Origin: Rhynchopus sp. YZ270_cl-10
Taxonomy: Eukaryota > Euglenozoa > Diplonemea > Diplonemida > Diplonemidae
Assembly: GCA_964035575.1 (NCBI GenBank)
Contig: OZ037930.1
Location: forward strand, 620,001-684,000
Length of the DNA stretch: 64,000 bases
Direction of reading: 5' to 3'
Part shown: one piece after another, positions 32,887 to 43,428 of the stretch
Layout of the letters: the number at the start of each line of letters is the position of its first letter
Position numbering within the stretch: the first letter of the stretch is position 1
Notes under the pieces: model-generated
What the model saw: only the letters and a program-made list of their open reading frames with translations
What the model was told of the DNA's origin: nothing
Databases searched by the model: none
Made by a program: the position numbers and the translations under genes

Positions 32887-34962
32887 TTATGTACCTTTGT
32901 TTTTGTCCCGAATAGCTCTCAATGCTGGAAAGTCGTATGTTTCTAAAGAAGTGCAACCATCAAGAAACCAGTTCCCTACATGTGTCACACCACTAAGCCC
33001 TGCGAAGTCGATGGAGGTTAACGACGTGCAATTACGTAAGAAGTTGTGTCCAAGGCTTGTGACACTACTGAGTCCTGCAAAGTCGATAGAGGTTAACGAC
33101 GTGCAACGATGTAAGAAGCTGTCTCCAAGGCTCGTAACACTTCTCAGTCCTGCAAAGTCGACTGAAGTTAACGACGTACACCCGAATAAAAAGTTCTCCC
33201 CAAGGCTTGTTACACTGCTCAATCCTGCAAAATCGATTGAAGTTAACGCCGTGCAACGCGATAAAAAATCGTACCCGAGGCTTGTGACACCGCCCAAATC
33301 TGCAAAGTCGATTGAAGTTAACGACGTGCAACGTGATAAGAAGTGGTTCCCAAGGCTTGTGACACTGCTTAATCCTGCAAAATCGATTGAGTTTAATGTC
33401 GTGCAACGTGATAAGAAGGCGTCCCCAAGGCTTGTGACATTGCTCAATCCTGCAAAGTCGATTGAAGTTAACGACGTGCAACTAGATAAGAAGCAGTCCC
33501 CAAGGCTCGTGACAGTGCTCAAGCCTGTAAAGTCGATTGAAGTTAACGACGTGCAACCATATAAGAAGCTGCCCGCAAGGCTTGTGACGCTGCTTAATCC
33601 TGCAAAATTGATCGAGGTTAACGACGTACAACCTGTTAAGAAGTTGCTCCCAAGTCTTGTGACACTACTGAATTCTGCAAAGTCGAATGAGTTTAATGTC
33701 GTGCAACCTGATAAGAAGCCGTCTCCAAGGATTGTGACGACGCCCAATCCTGCAAAGTTGATTAAAGCCAACGACGTGCAACCTGCTAAGAAGTGGTTCC
33801 CAAGGCTTGTTACACTTCCCAATCCTGCAAAGTTGATTGAAGTTAACGACGTGCAATCAGATAAGAAGCAGTCCCCTAGGCTTATGACACTGCTTAATCC
33901 TGCAAAATCGATCGAAGTTAACGACGTGCAACCTGTTAAGAATCCGTCCCCAAGGCTTGTAGCACTGCCCAAACCTGCAAAGTCGATTGAAGTCAACGAC
34001 GTGCAACCTGATAAGAAGTGGCTCCCAAGGCTTGTTACACTTCCCAATCCTGCAAAGTTGATTGAAGTTAACGACGTGCAATCAGATAAGAAGCAGTCCC
34101 CTAGGCTTATGACACTGCTTAATCCTGCAAAATCGATTGAAATTAACGCCGAGCAATTACGCAAGAAGGCGCCCCTAACGCTTGCGACACTGCTCAATCC
34201 TGCAAAGTCGATTGAAGTCAACGACGTGCAACCTGATAAGAAGGCGTACCCAAGGCTTGTGACGCTGCTCAATCCTGCAAAGTCGATGGAGGTTAACGCC
34301 TTGCAATGTAATAAGAAGTCGTTCCCAAGGTGTGTGACACTGCTGAATCCTGCGAAGTCGATTGAAGTCAACGTCTTGCAACCTGATAAGAAGCGGTCCC
34401 CAACGCTTGTGACACTGCTCAATCCTGCGAAGTCCAAAGCTCGTAATGACGTGCACTCTTGCAGGAAGTCCCGACCTATGGTCGTGACGTTGCGCAACCC
34501 AGACAAGTTTATTGATTCCAATGATGAACACTCAGATAAGAACTTGTTATCAATCGCAGTAGTAACCAACGGGACACTCAGATCAAGGCTACGTAAATTA
34601 GTTTTTGCCAGGAACCCGCGCGGAATCACAGTTATCATTTCTGCCTGCAGACACAACTGCGCTACCTTGGGGTCTTTGATTTGCCTGAGCCTCATTGGAT
34701 GTATTGCTCTCTTACTCAATACACGAAGAGCTGCAATGGCTTCTTGCTTATAGTTTCTCGTCAACACGACTGTGTCGCCAGCACTCAGCGCTGTGATGTT
34801 GAAGTCCTCTCCTTCGCCGTTCCCTCCGAAGTCCATGTGGAAGCTGTCTTCAGCAAACCCCACTGCAGTTGCCACCTTCCGCCGCAGGTCCTTCGCTGTG
34901 TCATCCACATCCACATCGACGACGTACATATTGCCATCAAATCCCTCGATGTTGAGTTCCAT
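32887..34962 (-). CDS. Ubiquitin-like domain + BspA-type LRR protein, copy 3
   Basis: 691 residues from the ATG at 34962, with about 22 LRRs, seven more than copy 1. The ubiquitin-like head is kept. The linker and first LRR differ from the other copies (RAIHPMRLRQIKDPKVAQ). Two blocks of about 115 bp within the LRR region (33790-33905 and 34030-34140) are essentially identical and lie three repeat units apart, a sign of recent unequal exchange. The C-terminus replaces IEGR with IRDKNKGT, because the 3' end switches to different sequence after AATAGCTCTCAATGC (plus strand). Confidence 0.85.
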   Translation of the reverse strand: MELNIEGFDGNMYVVDVDVDDTAKDLRRKVATAVGFAEDSFHMDFGGNGEGEDFNITALSAGDTVVLTRNYKQEAIAALRVLSKRAIHPMRLRQIKDPKVAQLCLQAEMITVIPRGFLAKTNLRSLDLSVPLVTTAIDNKFLSECSSLESINLSGLRNVTTIGRDFLQECTSLRALDFAGLSSVTSVGDRFLSGCKTLTSIDFAGFSSVTHLGNDFLLHCKALTSIDFAGLSSVTSLGYAFLSGCTSLTSIDFAGLSSVASVRGAFLRNCSALISIDFAGLSSVISLGDCFLSDCTSLTSINFAGLGSVTSLGSHFLSGCTSLTSIDFAGLGSATSLGDGFLTGCTSLTSIDFAGLSSVISLGDCFLSDCTSLTSINFAGLGSVTSLGNHFLAGCTSLALINFAGLGVVTILGDGFLSGCTTLNSFDFAEFSSVTRLGSNFLTGCTSLTSINFAGLSSVTSLAGSFLYGCTSLTSIDFTGLSTVTSLGDCFLSSCTSLTSIDFAGLSNVTSLGDAFLSRCTTLNSIDFAGLSSVTSLGNHFLSRCTSLTSIDFADLGGVTSLGYDFLSRCTALTSIDFAGLSSVTSLGENFLFGCTSLTSVDFAGLRSVTSLGDSFLHRCTSLTSIDFAGLSSVTSLGHNFLRNCTSLTSIDFAGLSGVTHVGNWFLDGCTSLETYDFPALRAIRDKNKGT

Positions 34963-35470
34963 TTGTGTTTTGTGTTTTGTGTGTTTTCTGTTGTGGGAGT
35001 GGTGGAGGATCAGTGGCAAGGCGACAAACCACCTTGGCAGTTCATCTTCACGGGAGAACAAATCGTATGCATCCCCGGAAAGTGACGAGAAGTACGGCTT
35101 CGGCACACACCTCATTATTCAAATAAGAGTGTGGCAGAAAAGAGGACAAATCAGCGGACCATTTTATCGAGAGGTTCTGTCTGGTCAGGCCTTTTGCCGC
35201 CAAAGGCCTTGTGTTTCATGAAAACACCAAAACGAAACTGATGAGATGGAGACTAAGCAGTGTTCAAGTGTGAGTAGCAAAAGAGGGAGAGGTGTTGTTG
35301 CTTTTGTGACACATAACGTACTGTCTTTTTTTCCATCTTCTTCGATACAAACCTACCTGCGGACCCACCGACCCCACCCCACACCCCACCCACTGCAATA
35401 AAACGGAAGAAGAGGCTGCCAAACTGAAGGGGAGGGTGATGCTTTTACATACAACAGAGAAAACGGAAAT
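34963..35470 (-). promoter_or_regulatory. Conserved 5' flank of LRR copy 3
   Basis: Third copy of the shared upstream block. Similarity to copy 1 extends through the TCACCCTCCCC stretch and fades near 35470. Confidence 0.5.
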
Positions 35471-36048
35471 AAATGTCACAACAAAAACTATTTGTCAAAG
35501 AGTTGTTGGGTGAACAGGAGACAAATTTAGAGAGAGAAAAAGAATCCTTGAAGACAACTGAGTCTATCGAGCATATCCATCTAAAAGAAAGTGAAGTTGA
35601 CAGTGCAAACGTCTCTGGGACGCAGGCACTGACACTCCGCTTGGTTATCGAACCCCCGGAGTGTTGCGCATGGGAGTGGTTTACAGGGAAGCTGTAAGCA
35701 GGTACACACAAAGAAAAAAGAAGCCTCTCGTCGTATTGCTTGTCACCTTGCAAATAAATGATGAAGATATTTTCAATCGAAAGATGGAGTTTTTTTGTCC
35801 AGCGTCCTCTTTTTGAATAGAAAAAGGAATTTGACATTTGAAATCCAAATCCCTCTCGTGAACAGTGTACCACAAAGAATCTACGTTCACAAGATGCATT
35901 ATATGGCATAGGCTGACCAACACCCTGTTCGCGCGATACGATGCGAAACACTGCCCCTCGGTAGCACGCGAGTGAAAGACACAGTGCTCATAGGGCTGCC
36001 AACGGTCAAGCAAGGAAAGCACCTAGCGAGTGCACCTTACTCAGAAGC

Positions 36049-38222
36049 CAGGCCTCAGCCTAACTCCCGGGACTCAGCCAAAACCATCGTTCTATTTCAA
36101 AAAAGAGAGAGAGAGAAAAGTGATTTTTACTAGTGCTTCCCGAGCTTTCTCCGCTGACAAGCTAGTCACAGGAAGAAGAAGATCAAAACTCGGTCGAGCC
36201 CGGGCGCGCTTCGCGCGCCCGGGTCCCCACCCCAGCTCAAGTTGGGGGCCTCCGGCGGAATGTGAGAATTCCTCGGTTATCCAACGGCGGAGCTCGGCAC
36301 TTCATTGATATTTGCATCAGGCACACATGGTGCACGAATTATCAGTAACCTCAGTACATTTACAAAAGAAATGGCGGCCATGTTACCCAAAGGTTCCAGG
36401 CGAAGCCACGGTACGCAACATTTCTAAAAAATTGCGCCTAAAATTGCACATTTTCACTGCCAAACTATGTCATGGGAAGGTGTGATGCAATCTTGCGCCG
36501 CAGGCGCACGGTACGCTACTTTTTTCTTTTGCCATGCTGTAGGCTTCCTTTTCCTTCGACGTTTGACCAATTGTCTGGCTCGATGGTATCTCAAAAAATT
36601 CCCCATAACCCCCTACCGGGTTGATGGTATCACCAAAAAAAACTTCCCAAAACCCCGGGTCAACCGGCACCCATCGTTCTATCGACCCGGGTACCCGGGT
36701 CGATAGAACGATGGAACCAAGCATGTCCTTAAATCCGGGAAAAATCAGGATTTTTCTGATTTTTAAATCTCAAAATTTTCTTATAGAAAAAAAAATTTTC
36801 GCGCTGCGCGCGAAAATTTTTCGCGCACAACAGGAGAAGATATTTTTTTTGTTGTAGGCCCGCAGTGCGGGGTGGTCACATTTTTCTCCCCACCACAGTG
36901 CCTTATCCAAGAATCAGATTTCAAGATTTTTGGGGTCAGTTTGTGTTCCCCCCAAGATGTTTTTCAGTTCTGACCAGCGAAGACATTGGGAACATAGGGA
37001 ACTGTATTTTATTTTCCTTTTGCGGAGCAAAAGGAATAACACAAAATGGCGCCGCAGGCGAAAAAATAATAGGGTAAACAAACACTACAGAGTCAGTCAA
37101 CGAACCCTTTTTTGCGGAGCAAAAAAGTAAAAAATAATGGCGCCGCAGGCAAAAAAAATTAGGGGACAGCCTGGGATTTCACGGTGCGGTCAGTAACTCA
37201 GTTCCCCAGGGTACTCCCGTGGTTCAACCACTGTTCTACCAGGAAATTATTCCGACCTCCCTAAAAAAGACACTGCCCCATACAGGGCTCTCAAGATCCT
37301 CCACGAAAAAAGCAGAATTTTCGAAATGAGGAGGATTTTATTTTTGCAAAAAAAACCCCCCAAAAAAAAAAATTTTCCCCCCGCAACAAGCGGTCGTCGC
37401 GCGCTTCGCGCGCGCCTCCCTGACAGCCACAGAGCGGAGAGGCGGGTCAATTTGCGAGATAATAAAAAACGGAAATCTAATCCTTTCTCTTGCACCATAC
37501 GCTCCACGAACCGTACAAAACCAATGCGTCTTCCAGAAGCAGGGGCTGATGCAACGGCGGGTTATTTTTAAAAAAACGGCAAATTTTTGCAGCTTTGGTC
37601 AAGTTGTATTTTTTGGCTGCAAAATGCAAGGGTATCCAAAGACATTGCCAACTCTATTTTTTTGCGGAGCAAAAAAATTAATATAAATGGCGCCGCAGGC
37701 GAAAAAAAATTAGGGTACGGTGTAAAAATGCTTCCTATTACACCACAGAATCACTCAACGAACCCTTTTTTTGAGTAGCAAAAAATGAAAATGGCGCCGC
37801 AGGCAAATTTTTTTTAAGGTGCAGCCCTGGACGGTGCATACAGGCTCGGGAAAATATTGGCTCCCTCGGGGGAGACAAAGTGACCCCCCACTATAAAACC
37901 CCTAGGAGGATAATCCTCCACCCGAGCCCGCCAAAAAAAAAAAAAAAATGGAGGAAATCCTCCACCAAAAAAGCCTGAAAAAAAAAAAAAAAGCCCCTGG
38001 AGGAAATATCCTCCCCTACGTGGAGGATCTTGAGAGCACTGGCCCCATATCCATATGAAATTTTTTTCACCGGCAAAAATAAAATTTTCTTATAAAATTT
38101 TCTTATAGAAAATCCTGAATCCTAAATCCGATTTAGAGGACAGCATGGATGGAACGATGGAAAAAAAAAAAAAAAATGGCCAAAAACATAGAACGATGGA
38201 ACGATGGTTAGGCTGGGGCCTG
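36049..38222. mobile_element. Foldback-like element packed with triloop hairpins
   Basis: The outer segments CAGGCCTCAGCCTAAC...ACCATCGTTCTAT (36049-36095) and ATAGAACGATGG...GTTAGGCTGGGGCCTG (38189-38222) are inverted relatives. A lone relative of this end lies near 60704-60745. Inside are perfect hairpins with 3-base loops at 36199-36223, 36494-36508, 36792-36820, 37014-37036, 37050-37060, 37108-37126, 37398-37414 and 37657-37677, plus a perfect 44-bp palindrome at 36671-36714. The pair TTTTGC-GGA-GCAAAA then CGCC-GCA-GGCG recurs three times as a unit, and a fourth repeat of the module at about 37764-37806 keeps only the second hairpin. A second inverted pair (37270-37305 against 38020-38045) is nested. 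No coding frame is visible; the family is not recognised. Confidence 0.6.
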
Positions 38223-39526
38223 TCAGAAGCCAAGGCCAAAAAAAAAACCCCCCCTCCTCCCGGCTGGCGAATGGGAGACGCGCTCTCTCTCTCTACAACG
38301 TTCAACTCCATCTCTTATACTTCGAAATCTTTCAAAAAAATTATGTTGCCCTACCAATAACAGTGTGGCTGAGCGACTAGGCCTTTTGTGAAACATAGGT
38401 CAGGCCTTTTTGTATCAACCACTGTCAAAGAGAGTAAGGCTACTTTGTTTTCATGATTGCACATACAAAAAAAAAGAAATACAATAAACTGCCCACATAC
38501 ACAGTAACGCTGCCGCTGTTGTGGTGTGTAGCAGACTACTTTTTTTCTTTGAGGGAAAAAGGAAGAAAAATGAATTGTGCGCAAAACTCCACGAGACAAA
38601 CAGTCATTTCCCCAGGTCTGTTTTTGGGATAGCATATTGGAAAAAAATATTCATGAGAATCACAAAAAAAATAAAGAAGATAAAAGTTTAGAGCGTGATT
38701 ACCAGTCAGCCACAAAAAAAAAAGTGAAGTTGATAGTACAAACGCCGCTGCAAACCCTGCAAACGCCACGGTACTGACAAAAAAAAAGGGGGGGGAGGGG
38801 ATGAGGGGGGAAAGTAGAGCTGCAAAAAAAAAACGCAACTCACTGCAACTCTGCGGGTTATCGAACGGCGGTGGGGGCTGTACTGGGTCGATTCCTTCAC
38901 GGTTACAATATTATTTCATACTATTTTAACCACAGGACGGATCTGTCGTCCAACGTTGTCTCCTTGTCTGTCTATTGTTTCCCCCTTTTTTTTTGGGGAA
39001 AAATAATAGTTGGGAGAAGATGCACACAATGTTGATCACACCTTGCACTTCTTAAGATAAAAGGGGTTCTAAGCGAGAGAACGTGTAGCATTTGTCTGCC
39101 GTGTATAAAAAAAAACACCATTTCCCAGTGGCGTATGGCAGATCAGGGCGAAAAGGGGGAGGGGGCTGGGGTGGGGGGGGATTTCCCGAGCAAAAAAAAA
39201 ATAGGCAGATAGTGAGAGGACAGAAATGGCTGGATGTTTATTTTGTTTGTTTGTTTTTTGTTTGTTTTGAGCGAAACCTCTACATCATCACACAGACACA
39301 CACCCCCCCTCCTCCTCCCCGTCTAAAAGACACAAGCAAAACTCCCCCAAAAAATAAAGTGAAGTTGGTAGTACAAACGCCTCTGGGACGCAGGCACTGA
39401 TATAAAAAAATCGCCCCCCTCCCCAAAAAAAAATTTTTTTTGACTTGAAATACAAAGCCCCGCTCTTTCTAGATCCCCACACCTTGTGGTTCTGGGGAGA
39501 ATTTTTTTTTTTTTTGTTTGTTTTTC

Positions 39527-39604
39527 TGGTGTGGCTGACGACCCCAAAATAGCAGAAAATAGCAGAAAATAGCAGAAAAAGAGCACTCCCCTTCAGCCGC
39601 ACCA
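39527..39604. mobile_element. Short MITE, TGGTGTGGCTGA ends
   Basis: About 78 bp: TGGTGTGGCTGACG, three AATAGCAGAA units, then CTTCAGCCGCACCA. The same element recurs in a cluster at 58987-59216. Confidence 0.7.
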
Positions 39605-39713
39605 TTTTCGCATTTGTTTTTTAAAAAAAGTCCAAACTCTTTGTGACCTCGCAAAATAAACAGAGTTGACTGGAAACAAGCCTGAGTCATTCTACCAAAA
39701 CTAACAAGCCCCT

Positions 39714-41423
39714 CTAATGGTTGTATCTTTCCACCCGCAGCTCGGCTTCTTGCCTCCATTTTTCTAAGGTCGACGCACGGTCCTTCAGCGTCACCAGGTG
39801 AAGCACCATGAACACTACACAAGCCACAAACGCGGTCACCCCCATCAGCAAAATCAACAACGCGAAGACAATTGCATTGGCACCAGTCCAGTTCGCTGTT
39901 GCCAGAATGAAGTATTTTTCTCCCCCAAATCGGGTCACATCGAATCTGTGTTTCACATCTAACACATAAGTCCCAGGTTCAAGATCAACGTCGATAATGC
40001 GGTACAACTTTTGGAAGGTGCTCATCATTTCAATCCTGCTCCACACCATGAAGTCCTCGTCTGTCTGCGCGGGGAGTCTGTGGTAGGGTTCCCCAAAGTA
40101 CCACCCATACATAATGAACGGATCCACGAAGTCGTACTTCGTGGAGTAATCGCTCTGGGAAAGACCTTGGTAGGTGAACATCTTGCCGGAAGAAAGGTCA
40201 GGTTTGCGGAACTTCTCGTCCCGATCGATTTTCCAAGCGATATGGTCCTTTCTGCAGAAATCCGTGACATTCGGAACCACCTTTGTTTCGATGTCGCTGT
40301 TGTAGTCATTCATGTATTCGTCCCTCCCATCTGCGCCTCCATCGCAGATCAGCACCTGAGAGCTGTCGTTCAGCTTTTGTGAGACAGATAGAGTGTCGTT
40401 ATAGGTGGACCACGCAGGCAGGCCGCACGGTGCGTACATCAACTCCCCGATGGTGTCGACGTCGTCTCCATAGTCTAAAGGGATTTCATGACATTCCCCG
40501 ACTTCTCCTTCCCCGATAGTGTCCTTTGTTGCGAGCAGACAGTATTCGTCATCAGCTGAGGTGGAGCGCCCTCCGGGGTTGAGAAGAGGTTTGCAATCCC
40601 CGGTCAACATATTCCCATCTCCTGCAAGCTGTGCACCGGATCGGGAGTCCACAAAGCTACGATGGTTTTGATTAAAGCTGGTCAATTTGTAGTATAAATA
40701 CACCGGAGCTGAGAGCGTTTCGGTGATAGTAAAGGGAAGAGACCCTTTGCAATGCGGATCACAATCTGAAAGGTTCCTAAGCTGTTCTGTTGACATATTC
40801 CTCCTTGCTTCAGCGGTAAACTCCCGTGGGCAATGCGGTGCAAGATTTGCAATTTGTCCACAATATTGTTGATTCGCACATTCCGGATTTCCTTCGGGAT
40901 AGCACGTCTTATTATCCGCATCTGTCCCAAGGCATCGATCAAATGAATGGTCTTTAGTATTCCACCAAGGGCAATCCGCGATTTCTGGAATATCGTCATA
41001 TCTCTCCTCAACCCGAGTAAAATTCCTGCTTTCGACAAACATCATTGCGCCTAACGGAATGAATGCGGCAGCAACCACGGCTAGACACAATACAGTGCTG
41101 ATTGGACCGTACGTCGGCTGCCATGCTGCAAGCCTCTGCTGTTTGATGGCAGTGTTCTTCGGGCGGTTTTTTTTTTCGTGGTGGTGCCCCCCTCCCGCTG
41201 CGGGAGGTGTAGGAGACATAGGCTCGTCTTGTGGATTGCCTGGTGTAGTCGCAGGCTGTCTTTGCGAAGGTGGCGGTGTAGCTGCCGGAGGGGGTGGAGG
41301 GGGTGATGGAGGCTTCTGTGGGTTGGTCGGGACCCTCTGTAACGGAATCTGCTGCGGGGGAGGAGAAGAAGACCCGGCATCAAGCGAATCCTCCGGTGGC
41401 GTGCCGAGAGAGCTTCCGGTCAT
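39714..41423 (-). CDS. CDC50/LEM3-family flippase subunit
   Basis: 569 residues from the ATG at 41423, after T/C-rich sequence. CDC50 proteins are the obligate partners of P4-ATPases, which move phospholipids to the cytoplasmic leaflet. Family hallmarks seen: first membrane span (STVLCLAVVAAAFIPLGAMM, about residues 107-126), then a large Cys-rich lumenal domain with APVYLYYKL, FNQNHRSFVDSR, APCGLPAWSTYNDT and IAWKIDRDEKF, and a second span near the C-terminus (ANAIVFALLILLMGVTAFVA). The lumenal part has NFT, NMS, NLS and NDT sequons. At 569 residues it is longer than the usual 350-400: the N-terminal cytoplasmic arm is a Pro/Gln-rich extension of about 100 residues, and the lumenal domain has insertions. 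Intronless. Upstream in-frame codons (to 41699) are low-complexity and probably untranslated. Confidence 0.93.
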   Translation of the reverse strand: MTGSSLGTPPEDSLDAGSSSPPPQQIPLQRVPTNPQKPPSPPPPPPAATPPPSQRQPATTPGNPQDEPMSPTPPAAGGGHHHEKKNRPKNTAIKQQRLAAWQPTYGPISTVLCLAVVAAAFIPLGAMMFVESRNFTRVEERYDDIPEIADCPWWNTKDHSFDRCLGTDADNKTCYPEGNPECANQQYCGQIANLAPHCPREFTAEARRNMSTEQLRNLSDCDPHCKGSLPFTITETLSAPVYLYYKLTSFNQNHRSFVDSRSGAQLAGDGNMLTGDCKPLLNPGGRSTSADDEYCLLATKDTIGEGEVGECHEIPLDYGDDVDTIGELMYAPCGLPAWSTYNDTLSVSQKLNDSSQVLICDGGADGRDEYMNDYNSDIETKVVPNVTDFCRKDHIAWKIDRDEKFRKPDLSSGKMFTYQGLSQSDYSTKYDFVDPFIMYGWYFGEPYHRLPAQTDEDFMVWSRIEMMSTFQKLYRIIDVDLEPGTYVLDVKHRFDVTRFGGEKYFILATANWTGANAIVFALLILLMGVTAFVACVVFMVLHLVTLKDRASTLEKWRQEAELRVERYNH

Positions 41424-43139
41424 ATTGTATTTTAGGGAAAAAAGAAAAAATTCCTCAAAAAAAGAAAAAAAAAATACCCCCGAGGGAGGAGATGGGGGTT
41501 TCTGAAATTGTGAGAAGCTTTGAAGGGAGAAAAAATTGTGTTGAGGAGGGAGGAGGGGAGAAAAATCGTGGAAAAAAGAGGATCGTATTTTTAAATGATT
41601 TTGGGCCAGGGTAGAAATGAGGTAGGGGAGAGGAAGGGAGGGGTAATTGAGTATAAAAAAAAAAGCGAAAAAGGTGGTGAAAAGAATTGGCGAAATCAAA
41701 AAAAAAAAGAAGGAGGGAAAAAAAAAAAGAGGTGGTAAGGAGGGTGAAAGTTAGGCAAGTCGTGGTCTTTTTCACCCTCGCGAATGTGGATTGGTGTGCA
41801 AACTCCTCTGGAATGCAGGACTCACACTGGGGGGAAGAAAAAAAAATGTGAAGAAATGGAAGAGTGGGTCTACCACCCTTGCGAGCTGAGTGCCACATTT
41901 GCAAATGAAATAAAAAAAAGGAAGAAATATTGAAAACATTTTCTTCCTCCAAAAAACGGAAAAACGGGTGTAGAGATCATTGGTGGAGATCATCCACTCT
42001 CCACCCCTTCGCTAATACTCCAGCAATACCCAGTAAAGGCAAGAGAGAAATCTGGGAGATTGCTTTTTTTTCCAGGTAAAAAACAAAGAAAACTTGAAAG
42101 ATGCCTCTCGTGCACACACACATCGAACGAAACGTTGAAAATATGAATGCCTCACACTACATGATGCACATCGTTTCACCAAGCGTTATCGAGGAACTTC
42201 ACCGCTCCTGTTTGCCAGGAGCTACTCTCCTCGTCTCAGCGGATGCAGTTACCCCCAAGACCCTTGAGCAGGTTGAGGAGAGGCGCGGTCATCATGAGCA
42301 CGTTCCCCCCATGACCCCTTTCGGGTGTCTACACCACTACAACCAAGATTTCAAACAAACAGAAGTTGAAAAGTGCAAACGCCTCACCGTTCATCAGGCA
42401 GACGCAGGCATTGGAAACAAAGGGTGGCCACAAAGGTGTGCACAACAAAACACAACTCACAAAAGAAAAATTTTTGGTTAGGCAAGCCGAAGCTCATCAC
42501 AAAGCGTTATCGTACAAAAAGCACTTCAAGGCGAGATACCATGTACCTCCACCTCGTATTCTTGTAAAAACTTTTTGACAAAATTTGTTTTAAACAATTG
42601 TAGTACCCCCTGTATGACACAAAAAAAAGCTCCACTTTCAGGAAAAAAAAGGACGCATATTTCAATGTATAACACAACACATACCCACCCCCTCCCTCTT
42701 ATTGCACACATTGTTGTTGTTGTTTCTCCCCCCAAATCCCCGAAAAAAAAGGCTAGAAATGCTTTTTTTCCAAACCCAAATTTGTATCAAAACAGACCCT
42801 TTTTTCCTCGCAATCCACCTCAATAACATTCCGCCACCCAATACCCACCTCTTTAAACGGGAGTAGAAAAAAAAAAACACATTATATTACTCTGATAAAG
42901 TATACGTGGAAAATTTGGTAGTACACGAAAAATAAGGAAACACTTTATTTTACGCCCAGGCCAGCCGTAAAATAATGTAATACCCGTAAAACCTGTACAA
43001 AAATCCTGAGCGTAAAATAATATTACTTTATTTTACGCCCACGACCATTTTGGCTTTTTCGCCTGTAAAAAAATTTTTTTCCCCCGCAAAGACATTTTTC
43101 AGCCCCAAAAAAAAATTTTTTTTTGGGCTCAGATGGGTC

Positions 43140-43428
43140 CAAATAGTGTGTCCGGCCTCGGTTGGAGAAAGTCGATCGTGGGCATTCAGACCCTGACAGG
43201 CTGTACTCAATTCCAAAATACCAAGCTGATCACCTCAAACTGCCCAACGCAGCTACATACACGGGGCACTGCTATCGCCGTAGTGCTGCGCAATACCTCG
43301 TTGACAGCGGACTCTTAACAGAGGGGATGAAACGGAACTTCGGCTGGAAAAGTGAATCCATGGTGAACCGCTGCGGAATACGGCGCGTTCGACCCGTGCC
43401 CAACGCGAAGTCTCCTCTCTTTTTGTGA
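43140..43428 (+). pseudogene. Tyrosine recombinase relic (Crypton/DIRS-like)
   Basis: A plus-strand frame of about 90 residues resembles the C-terminal catalytic part of eukaryotic tyrosine recombinases of the Crypton/DIRS type, including the H-x-x-R region (TGHCYRRSAAQYLVDSG) and the following GWKSES segment. The rest of the enzyme is not found nearby and the piece is a broken fossil. It is the only plus-strand coding-like sequence in the window and lies in repeat-rich A/T sequence. Confidence 0.6.

Larger units (their letters stand above)
35480..39713. other. Gene-free spacer holding palindrome-rich element
   Basis: No supportable gene. 35590-35640, 38723-38777 and 39356-39401 are mini-repeats, 36049-38222 is the foldback element, and 39527-39604 is a MITE. 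A CACGAGAG-type hairpin relic lies near 35717-35749. Confidence 0.65.

Noticed and set aside
26764-34753. Plus-strand open frames of about 390, 390 and 634 codons opposite the three LRR genes
   Set aside because: The LRR unit is exactly 75 bp, so an antisense phase free of stops in one unit stays free in all. The antisense product is a dull 25-residue repeat, varies more than the sense protein, and lacks any domain.
41424-41699. 92-codon upstream extension of the CDC50 gene
   Set aside because: Translation is Phe/Ser/Pro low complexity from poly-T and pyrimidine tracts; no ATG context and no family support.
42101-42481. 126-codon plus-strand frame
   Set aside because: It spans two different dispersed mini-repeats and has no recognisable domain.
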